A program made the translations under genes and the position numbers. The notes beneath the pieces were generated by a model that searched no databases, was not told the DNA's origin, and saw nothing but the letters and a program-made list of their open reading frames with translations. From JANNWF01 sp041675805 (GTDB lineage Bacteria; Pseudomonadota; Gammaproteobacteria; Xanthomonadales; Xanthomonadaceae): a stretch of DNA of 42,309 bases. Shown here piece after piece: positions 8,240-15,292 of this stretch; within the stretch, counting starts at the first letter, position 1, and each line of letters begins with the position of its first letter. The stretch covers positions 1 to 42,309 of the forward strand of contig JBAYTD010000009.1 of assembly GCA_041675805.1 (NCBI GenBank), given 5' to 3'.

Positions 8240-8307
8240 GAGGCTTGAAATCACTTCGCACCCGTTCGTGCTGAGAGGCTTGAAATTACCCCCCCCGTTC
8301 GCGCTGA
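8240..8307 (+). repeat. Imperfect tandem repeat of about 34 nt
   Basis: Two successive units, 8240-8274 and 8275-8307, both begin GAGGCTTGAAAT and end GTTCG(T/C)GCTGA, with a divergent centre. The second unit runs into the left arm of the 31-bp inverted repeat, so it belongs to the same mosaic of intergenic repeats. Confidence 0.7.
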
Positions 8308-8423
8308 GGTATCGAAGCGCCCGCCCGTACCTTCTGATCCTTCGATCAGTTCAGAGCAAATATGCCCGCAGTGTATTGAAGTGTCCAGGCATGCGCTTCG
8401 ATACCTCAGCGCGAACGGGGGGG
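8290..8423. repeat. Element with a perfect 31-bp terminal inverted repeat
   Basis: The arms 8290-8320 and 8393-8423 are exact reverse complements (C-run, GTTCGCGCTGAGGTATCGAAGCGC). They enclose 72 nt with no credible gene. As RNA it would form one long hairpin. The arm resembles a widespread proteobacterial repeat (GTTCG-GCTGAG-TCGAAGC), which I recall but cannot search. It sits centrally between the two inverted copies of the larger repeat. Confidence 0.85.
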
Positions 8424-8462
8424 ATTCCGGCGCTTCAAAAGCCTGCCGCCTGCCGTCTGTGG

Positions 8463-8755
8463 CTTACCGGCTTTTGCTCCGGCTCTTGACCTTCCCTCCC
8501 CTGCACCGCGCCGAGTAGCGCAGGCAAGCGGCGGGAAAAGGCGCGAATGTTCGAGCGCATGGATGCGCGAGTCCGCGCCGGCCGCCGGTTGCCGAGCAAC
8601 GCAGGGAACATCGCTTGCTCCGCAAGCGATGCGCGGTGCCGGGGTCGCCTTTCTTTTGGTCACTTTTCTTTGGCGGCGAAACAAAGAAAAGCGACTCGGC
8701 CGCCGCCGAGGCGGACGAAACCCAAGCCACAACGCACAGTCAGGCGAGTGAAGCC
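8463..8755 (-). repeat. Structured intergenic repeat, right copy (minus orientation)
   Basis: Minus-strand copy of the element at 7912-8203. Helices (plus coordinates): H1 8663-8672 with 8682-8691; H2 8609-8618 with 8622-8631; H3 8523-8534 with 8582-8593 (11 of 12 pairs); H4 8555-8560 with 8563-8568. H2, H3 and H4 have different stem sequences from the left copy but the same position and near-equal length, while linkers are mostly conserved. The flanking words CTGCGCTACTC and CTGCGTTGCTC are swapped around H3 between the two copies. Confidence 0.85.
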
Positions 8756-8923
8756 ACGCCCCCATCGGTGCCGGACTCCCCCCCCCCCAAGTCCACAAGT
8801 GCAAGGCTTCCGCCAACGGCCCAGCCTGAAACCACCCGCAAGAATCCGCAGTGCGTCGCAATATCTCAATGCAAAAAACACATACGCCAGCCACTGCGCA
8901 TCACCCTTCCCCGCCCCACCGGC

Positions 8924-8929
8924 TACACT
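8924..8929 (+). promoter_or_regulatory. Candidate -10 box for the gene at 8960
   Basis: TACACT preceded by GGC, 30 nt before the GTG start. It is the same hexamer as before xseB and btuM. No clear -35 box. Confidence 0.25.
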
Positions 8930-8959
8930 CTGCCAACCCTTTTGCTACCGAGCATCCCC

Positions 8960-9808
8960 GTGTCGCTGCGCCATCGCCTCGCCGATCACGGCTTCGAGTC
9001 CAACGTCGATTACGACTACGCGCTGCGCTGCCTATTCGATGCCGAGCAGGGCCATCTGCGGTTGCTTCACGTCGATGGTCGCGGCGGTCGACGCAAGACT
9101 GCTTTCGCCAATGCGCTGGCGCACGCGCTGGACTATCCGCACATCCTCTACCACGACTTCAGCCGCCCCGAGCCACAGGCTGCGCCGGCACCGCTGGACG
9201 CTGCCGAGGAGCATCCCGAGCCGGCCCTGCGCGGCTTGGAGCGGGTGGTCGCTGAAGCCTGCGCCTATTCCGAGGCGGCGCGCACCATCCTCATCCTTGA
9301 CCAGTTGCAACAGGCCGATTTCGCCGACCAGTTGCGTCTGGTGAGCTTCGCCGGCAGCGGCGAATGGAATGCCGGCCACACCGCCGGCCTGCTCGCCAAC
9401 CGGCGCAACCTGCTGCTGGCACTGATTTCCGAGGACGGTCTGTACCACTCGCTGGCGCGTCTGGCCTATCGCATCTGGACCGACTCCGACCGCGCCGCGT
9501 TCGATTTCCGCCCGGCCGACTACGGTCTGCCGGCCGATGCCGCCGACCTGTTCGAGAATCTGGGCCGGCTGTTCGCGGCGCTGGGTGCCGCACCCACCGC
9601 TGCCGCCTTCTCGCGCCTGCTTGGCGACCTCCTGCATCGCGTCCACGGCGAGGAGCAGTTGCGGCAGTCGATCTTCGGCTGGACCGAGCACGTCGAGCGC
9701 GCCCGCCTGTACGCGCCGGAGGTGACGCCGCTGCTGTCGGCGGTGGTCGATGCCGTCGCCGCCTACCACGGTCACGACCACATCGAAATCGAAGACGGCG
9801 ACCACTGA
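8960..9808 (+). CDS. Putative ATP-binding protein of unknown function
   Basis: A 282-residue protein from GTG 8960; the open frame extends upstream into the repeat, but that part is plainly non-coding. I do not recognise a named family. Near residues 30-50 a degenerate Walker A-like segment is seen (DGRGGRRKTAFANALAHAL: GxxGxxKT with Arg in place of the usual residues). Near residue 110 a hydrophobic strand ends in Asp (RTILILDQLQQAD), fitting Walker B. A Trp/Tyr-rich segment (SLARLAYRIWTDSDRAAF) and an acidic His tail (HDHIEIEDGDH) follow. There is no signal peptide or membrane segment, so it should be cytosolic. A monocistronic unit is possible, since btuM follows after 81 nt with its own candidate -10 box. 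Confidence 0.7.
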   Translation: MSLRHRLADHGFESNVDYDYALRCLFDAEQGHLRLLHVDGRGGRRKTAFANALAHALDYPHILYHDFSRPEPQAAPAPLDAAEEHPEPALRGLERVVAEACAYSEAARTILILDQLQQADFADQLRLVSFAGSGEWNAGHTAGLLANRRNLLLALISEDGLYHSLARLAYRIWTDSDRAAFDFRPADYGLPADAADLFENLGRLFAALGAAPTAAAFSRLLGDLLHRVHGEEQLRQSIFGWTEHVERARLYAPEVTPLLSAVVDAVAAYHGHDHIEIEDGDH

Positions 9809-9847
9809 GTCGCCGCCTGCGCCGGGCCGGGCGCGGGTTCGATCCGC

Positions 9848-9853
9848 TACACT
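9848..9853 (+). promoter_or_regulatory. Candidate -10 box for the btuM operon
   Basis: TACACT, 36 nt before the btuM ATG. The 81-nt gap is too short for a cobalamin riboswitch, so none of the usual B12 control is present here. Confidence 0.25.
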
Positions 9854-9889
9854 GCCGGTCGTATCCGTCATCCGTCGAACAAGCCGTCC

Positions 9890-10489
9890 ATGCCCAGTTC
9901 CCGCGCCGCGCGCCTGACCCTTCTCGCCCTGTTCGCCGTCGTCATGCTGGCCACGCGCATCCACCATTTCAGCGCGCTGCCGGATGCCTCGTGGGCGTTG
10001 TTCTTCATCGGCGGGTTTTATCTTTCCGCATGGTCGCGCTGGGCTTTTCCACTGCTGATGGCGCTTGCCGTGGCCATCGACTGGATGGTGGTCGGCCACG
10101 GCGGCCAGCATTTCTGGGATCACTACTGCGTCTCCCCCGGTTACGCGATGCTGCTGCCGGCGCACGCGATGCTTTGGCTCGGTGGCGCGCTGCTGGCTCG
10201 CCTCGCGGGCGCTCGCGCGTCGCAGGCGCTGCGCTGGCTGGCACCTTGTCTGTTCATCGCCATCGTGCTGTGTCATGCCTTTGCACAGGGCGGTTTCTAC
10301 TGGCTGAGCGACAGTTGGCAGGCTGACGGCGCAGCGGTGCGCTCGCTGGCCGGCTGGTGGAAGAACTATCTCGACTGGCTGCCGGCCTATCTCAAGGTCA
10401 CAGCCCTCTATGTCGGCATCGCGGCGCTGATCCACCTGCTCATCGCCCAGCTCGCCGGCCTGCGCGCCTCGCGGGCCACTGCCGGCTGA
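9890..10489 (+). CDS. btuM: BtuM-like predicted cobalamin transporter (membrane protein)
   Basis: A 199-residue inner-membrane protein with about five or six hydrophobic segments (first LLALFAVVMLATRI, last VGIAALIHLLIAQLAGL). A cysteine falls exactly at residue 80 in WDHYCVSPGYAMLLPAHA. BtuM proteins are small S-component-like transporters in Gram-negatives in which a cysteine (Cys80 in the characterised Thiobacillus denitrificans protein) ligates cobalt of cobalamin. Length, topology, cysteine position and the next gene (cobalamin adenosyltransferase, 12 nt downstream) agree with this call. The family assignment is from memory of these features, not a search. No riboswitch precedes it. An alternative is a generic conserved membrane protein. 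Confidence 0.65.
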   Translation: MPSSRAARLTLLALFAVVMLATRIHHFSALPDASWALFFIGGFYLSAWSRWAFPLLMALAVAIDWMVVGHGGQHFWDHYCVSPGYAMLLPAHAMLWLGGALLARLAGARASQALRWLAPCLFIAIVLCHAFAQGGFYWLSDSWQADGAAVRSLAGWWKNYLDWLPAYLKVTALYVGIAALIHLLIAQLAGLRASRATAG

Positions 10490-10501
10490 CGCCGCGCCGA
10501 C

Positions 10502-11065
10502 ATGGGCCATCGCCTGAGCAAGCTCTACACGCGCACCGGCGATGCCGGCGACACCGGGCTGGGTGACGGCTCGCGGGTCGGCAAGGACAGCCTGCGGATC
10601 GCCGCGCTGGGCAGCATCGACGAGACCAACGCCGCCATCGGCCTGGTCCTCGCCTGCCCGCTGCCACAGCGCGTGCGCAGTTGCCTGACCGCCGTGCAGC
10701 ACCAGTTGTTCGACCTCGGCGGCGAGCTGTGCATCCCCGGCCACGCGATGATCGACGACGAGGACGTACGCCGCCTGGAGCGCTGCATCGACGCCTTCAA
10801 CGCCGATCTGCCGCCGCTCAAGGAGTTCATCCTGCCGGCCGGCGATCTGGCCGCCGCGCATTGCCATCTCGCCCGCACCATCTGCCGCCGCGCCGAGCGC
10901 GAGGTGGTGGCGCTGTCGCGCGTCGAGTCGGTAGGCGGCCCGGCGTTGCGCCATCTCAACCGCCTGTCCGACCTGCTGTTCGTCCTCGCCCGCGTGCTGG
11001 CGCGCCACGCCGGCGGCGGCGAAACGCTGTGGCAACGCGGCCTGCGCGACCTGCCCATCGACTGA
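10502..11065 (+). CDS. pduO: ATP:cob(I)alamin adenosyltransferase, PduO type
   Basis: A 187-residue cytosolic enzyme transferring the adenosyl group of ATP to cob(I)alamin to give adenosylcobalamin. The family signature is at the N-terminus: KLYTRTGDAGDTGLGDGSR for ATP, then GSIDETNAAIG. FILPAGDLAAAHCHLAR, RAEREVVAL and LNRLSDLLFVLARV complete the helical bundle. It follows the BtuM-like gene by 12 nt and ends 3 nt before the deacetylase-like gene, so one transcript is likely. Uptake followed by adenosylation makes a coherent pair for B12 salvage. No adenosylcobalamin-dependent enzyme is in the window. Confidence 0.95.
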   Translation: MGHRLSKLYTRTGDAGDTGLGDGSRVGKDSLRIAALGSIDETNAAIGLVLACPLPQRVRSCLTAVQHQLFDLGGELCIPGHAMIDDEDVRRLERCIDAFNADLPPLKEFILPAGDLAAAHCHLARTICRRAEREVVALSRVESVGGPALRHLNRLSDLLFVLARVLARHAGGGETLWQRGLRDLPID

Positions 11066-11068
11066 ACC

Positions 11069-11988
<920 letters not shown>

Positions 11989-11992
<4 letters not shown>

Positions 11993-12999
11993 GCACCGCC
12001 GAACGCGCCGCGCAACGTCTGGCCTGGGCGCGACAAGTGCTGGCGCATCCGACGCTGCAACTGCAGCCCGCCTCCAGCGACGCCAGCTTCCGCAGCTACT
12101 GGCGGACGACCGGCGTCGCGCCCAGCCGCATCGTCATGGACGCACCGCCGGACAAGGAAGACCTCAGCCCCTGGCTGTCGATTGCCGAGCGCCTGCGCGC
12201 CGCCGGCCTGCATGCGCCCGCCGTGCACGCCCGCGACCAGGCCGCCGGCTTCCTGCTGCTGACCGACCTCGGCAGCCGCACCCTGCTGCCGGCGCTCGAC
12301 AGCGACACCGCCGACGCCCTGTACGGCCAGGCCATCGACATCCTACTGCGCATGCAGTCGAGCGTCAGCGCCGACGACCTGCCGGCCTACGACGAAAACC
12401 GCCTGATTGCGGAAATGGAGCTTTTGCCGACCTGGTTCCTGCAACGCCACCTCGGCTTTTCCATCGCCTGCGAAGAGTGGGACGTGATCGAATCCGCCTT
12501 CCGCCTGCTGGTCGACAGCGCACTGGCGCAGCCGCAGCGCTTCGTCCATCGCGACTACCACTCGCGCAACCTGATGCTGCCGAGCACCGCCGGCGGCGAA
12601 CTGGGCATCATCGACTTCCAGGACGCCGTGCGCGGACCGATCAGCTACGACCTGGTCTCCCTGCTGCGCGACGCCTACGTCGAATGGCCCGAAGCGCGCG
12701 TCGCCGGCTGGATGGAGGATTACCGCCAGCGCGCCGTCGCGCTCGGCCTCACCGGCCTCGACGCCCACGCCTTCCGCCGCGCCTTCGACCTGATGGGCCT
12801 GCAACGTCATCTCAAGGTGCTCGGCATTTTCTGCCGCCTGTATTACCGCGACGGCAAGGCCGGTTATCTCGGCGACCTCGACCGCGTCTGGCGCTACGCC
12901 CGCGACATCGGCCGCCGCTACCTCGACATCGCGCCGCTGATCGACCTGATCGAACGCGCCATCGACGGACGCGACCTGTCCCGGCCATGCGCGCCCTGA
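11989..12999 (+). CDS. amgK: N-acetylmuramate/N-acetylglucosamine kinase
   Basis: A 336-residue kinase of the aminoglycoside-phosphotransferase fold. AmgK phosphorylates the anomeric carbon of MurNAc (and GlcNAc) in the cell-wall recycling route that bypasses de novo MurNAc synthesis and fosfomycin's target. Seen are the catalytic loop FVHRDYHSRNLML (D189, N194), the metal site IIDFQDAVRGP (D209) and SYDLVSLLRDAYVEW. The ATG at 11989 lies in an ATGA overlap with the preceding stop. murU starts 13 nt before the end, the conserved amgK-murU pairing that makes the call firm. Confidence 0.92.
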
Positions 13000-13709
13000 T
13001 CTTCGCCGCCGGGCGCGGCGAACGCATGCGCCCGCTGACCGACCACCTGCCCAAACCGCTGCTGGCGGTCGGCGGCAAGCCCTTGATCGTCCACCACCTG
13101 GAAAAACTCGCCGCCATCGGCGTGCGCGAAGTGGTCATCAACACCGCGCACTTGGCCGAATGCTTCCCCGCGCAGTTGGGCGACGGCGGCCAATGGGGCC
13201 TGCGCCTGCATTACGCCCACGAAGGCGCGCAGGCGCTGGAAACCGGCGGCGGCATGCTCAACGCCCTGCGCTGGCTCGGCGACGCGCCCTTCATCGCCCT
13301 CAACGGCGATGTCTGGACCGACCTCGACTTCGCCCGCCTCGCCGCCGAACCCGCCGGCCTCGCCCATCTGGTGCTGGTCGACAACCCCGCCCACAACCCC
13401 GCCGGCGACTTCGTCCTGCGCGCCGACGGACAGGTCGACGAAGACAGCGGCGCGCGCCTCACCTTCGCCGGCCTCGGCAGCTACCGCCCACAACTGCTGG
13501 ACGACTGGCAACACATCCTCGGCGACGCCCCCGGCACCGCCGACACCCCGCCGCGCTTCAAACTCGTCCCCCTGCTGCGCGCCGCCATGCGCCAGGGCCA
13601 GGTCACCGGCGAACACCATCCCGGAACCTGGGCCGACATCGGCACCCCGGAGCGGCTGGCGGAGATCAACCAGCAAGCGATCACGGTGCCTTCCCGTATC
13701 ATCCTGTGA
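12987..13709 (+). CDS. murU: N-acetylmuramate alpha-1-phosphate uridylyltransferase
   Basis: A 240-residue nucleotidyltransferase that makes UDP-MurNAc from MurNAc-1-phosphate and UTP, the step after AmgK. The opening motif AAGRGERMRPLTDHLPKPLL is the sugar-nucleotide transferase signature with the catalytic Arg and Lys. ALNGDVWTDLD (D108) holds metal, and HEGAQALETGGGM contacts the sugar. It starts inside amgK (13-nt overlap) and is the last gene of the five-gene run; a 76-nt gap precedes the restriction-modification pair. It could act on other sugar phosphates, but the coupling to amgK argues for MurU. Confidence 0.92.
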   Translation: MRALIFAAGRGERMRPLTDHLPKPLLAVGGKPLIVHHLEKLAAIGVREVVINTAHLAECFPAQLGDGGQWGLRLHYAHEGAQALETGGGMLNALRWLGDAPFIALNGDVWTDLDFARLAAEPAGLAHLVLVDNPAHNPAGDFVLRADGQVDEDSGARLTFAGLGSYRPQLLDDWQHILGDAPGTADTPPRFKLVPLLRAAMRQGQVTGEHHPGTWADIGTPERLAEINQQAITVPSRIIL

Positions 13710-13785
13710 GACGCCGCTACGGCATGCTGCCACTGAAACAATGATGGGCGCGGCTGCGTCCCGCGCTTCGCTTGAGGAAAACCGA

Positions 13786-15288
13786 ATGCCGTGGCTGGAA
13801 TGGCACAAACGCGATGACGACCTGAAAGCGACGGCGAAGACGCCGTACCGCCTGCTGCAACCGATCCAGTCGCTGTCCTATGGCGACGAAGACGCGCCGA
13901 ACATGCTGATCCAGGGCGACAACCTGGAAGCCTTGAAGGCGCTGCTGCCGTACTACGCCGGGCAGGTGAAATGCATCTTCATCGACCCGCCGTACAACAC
14001 GAAAAGTGCGTTCGAACATTACGACGACAATTTGGAACACGCGCAGTGGCTGTCGATGATGTATCCGCGCATGGTGCTGCTGCGCGAATTATTGAGCGAG
14101 GACGGCTCCATCTGGATCACGCTGGACGATAACGAGGCGCATTACTTCAAAGTGATGTGCGATGAGGTGTTTGGCCGTAAAAACTTCCTGGGCAACATTG
14201 TTTGGAACCATAGCGTCCAATCGAAGGGATACAGCGGAAAACTATCTGTTCATCACAACCATGTGCTCGGCTATCGGAAGTCAGATACTTTTGAACTCTT
14301 GGATTTGCCACGCACAGACGAACATAACGTCAACTACTCGAACCCCGACAACGACCCAAGAGGCCCTTGGCGTTCTGGCGACGTTCGCAATTCGCTCGTT
14401 CGTCGAAACCTGATGTACGACATTACGTCGCCGGGCGGAAACATTATCAAGCACCCGCCAAAGGGTTGGCGGTTTAGCAAGGAAACATACGAACGAGAGC
14501 GCGACGAAGGGAAGATTATTTTCTCCGCAGACGAGACGCGGATAATCAGGAAAATATATCTCGCAGATCAAGATGGACGTGTTCCTGAAACCTTGTGGTT
14601 TGCTCAGGATGTAGGGACGACGCGCGAAGCCAATAAGGAGGTTCGCTCGTTCGTTGAGGGTAATTTTTTCGAGACACCGAAGCCTGAAAGACTGATTGAA
14701 CGGATACTCCTGATTTCAAGCAAGCCCGGCGATTTGATCTTGGACAGTTTCATCGGTTCTGGAACGACAGGTGCGGTGGCCCATAAGATGGGGCGCCGAT
14801 GGATTGGCGTGGAAGTTGGAGAGCATGCTAGGGACTTGGCTCAGCCACGATTGAAGGCTGTTGTTGACGGCGAACAGGGTGGCATTTCCGAGGCGGTCGG
14901 CTGGCACGGCGGCGGCGGGTTCCGCTTCTACCAGCTCGGCCCCAAGGTGTTCGACGACCAGGGCCGGATCAATCCAGAAATCAAGTTCGAGCACTTGGCC
15001 GCGCATATCTGGTTCGCGGAGACGGGCACCGCACGCAGCACGCGCGCCATGAAGTCGCCGCTACTGGGCGTTCACAACGGCACGGCCTATTACCTGCTCT
15101 ACAACGGAATCCTGGGCGACACGACACTCTCGGGCGGCAACATGCTGACCATGAAAGTGTTGGCGGGCCTACCGAAACACGACGGCCCGATGGTGATCTA
15201 CGGCGAAGGCACCAACATGTCCAACGACCGCCTGAGGTCGCTGGGGATCAAGTTCAAGAAGACCCCCAACGATATCCGCGCGAGGTGA
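13786..15288 (+). CDS. mod: Type III-like adenine-specific DNA methyltransferase (Mod), with AT-rich core
   Basis: A 500-residue N6-adenine methyltransferase of the beta class, in which the catalytic motif precedes the AdoMet motif. DPPYNTK is at residues 67-73 and DSFIGSGTTGAVAHKMGRRW at about 320-339. ATG 13786 is chosen for the GAGGAAA site just before it; in-frame ATGs at 13741 and 13744 lack one. The region between the motifs would recognise the DNA target. Base composition changes sharply inside the gene: about 14180-14880 is near 45% GC in hand-counted lines, against about 68% in res. res follows after 4 nt, so the enzyme would both protect host DNA and direct cleavage. Confidence 0.92.
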   Translation: MPWLEWHKRDDDLKATAKTPYRLLQPIQSLSYGDEDAPNMLIQGDNLEALKALLPYYAGQVKCIFIDPPYNTKSAFEHYDDNLEHAQWLSMMYPRMVLLRELLSEDGSIWITLDDNEAHYFKVMCDEVFGRKNFLGNIVWNHSVQSKGYSGKLSVHHNHVLGYRKSDTFELLDLPRTDEHNVNYSNPDNDPRGPWRSGDVRNSLVRRNLMYDITSPGGNIIKHPPKGWRFSKETYERERDEGKIIFSADETRIIRKIYLADQDGRVPETLWFAQDVGTTREANKEVRSFVEGNFFETPKPERLIERILLISSKPGDLILDSFIGSGTTGAVAHKMGRRWIGVEVGEHARDLAQPRLKAVVDGEQGGISEAVGWHGGGGFRFYQLGPKVFDDQGRINPEIKFEHLAAHIWFAETGTARSTRAMKSPLLGVHNGTAYYLLYNGILGDTTLSGGNMLTMKVLAGLPKHDGPMVIYGEGTNMSNDRLRSLGIKFKKTPNDIRAR

Positions 15289-15292
15289 TGGC

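Larger units (their letters stand above)
7866..8959. other. 1.1-kb gene-free intergenic region made of nested repeats
   Basis: Between ispA and the gene at 8960 no credible gene is present. From the outside in it holds the two inverted 290-nt repeats, a 34-nt tandem repeat and the 134-nt element with 31-bp arms. An 11-nt C run lies at 8778-8788, to the right of the right copy. A T run (7892-7898) lies just after ispA, but no hairpin precedes it, so I do not call a terminator. The open frames here are shared by both copies in inverted orientation and reflect the repeat, not proteins. Confidence 0.8.

Noticed and set aside
7916..8894. Several small proteins reading FLLVTFLWR-KEKRLGRRRG
   Set aside because: The same peptide arises from both inverted repeat copies on opposite strands; it follows the repeat, with no start signal.
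9834..9850. GGTTCGATCC, like a tRNA T-loop
   Set aside because: Only a 4-bp stem forms and no D-arm, anticodon arm or acceptor stem fits in the 81-nt gap.
9809..9889. Possible cobalamin riboswitch upstream of btuM
   Set aside because: The gap is 81 nt and lacks the B12-box; a riboswitch needs about 200 nt.
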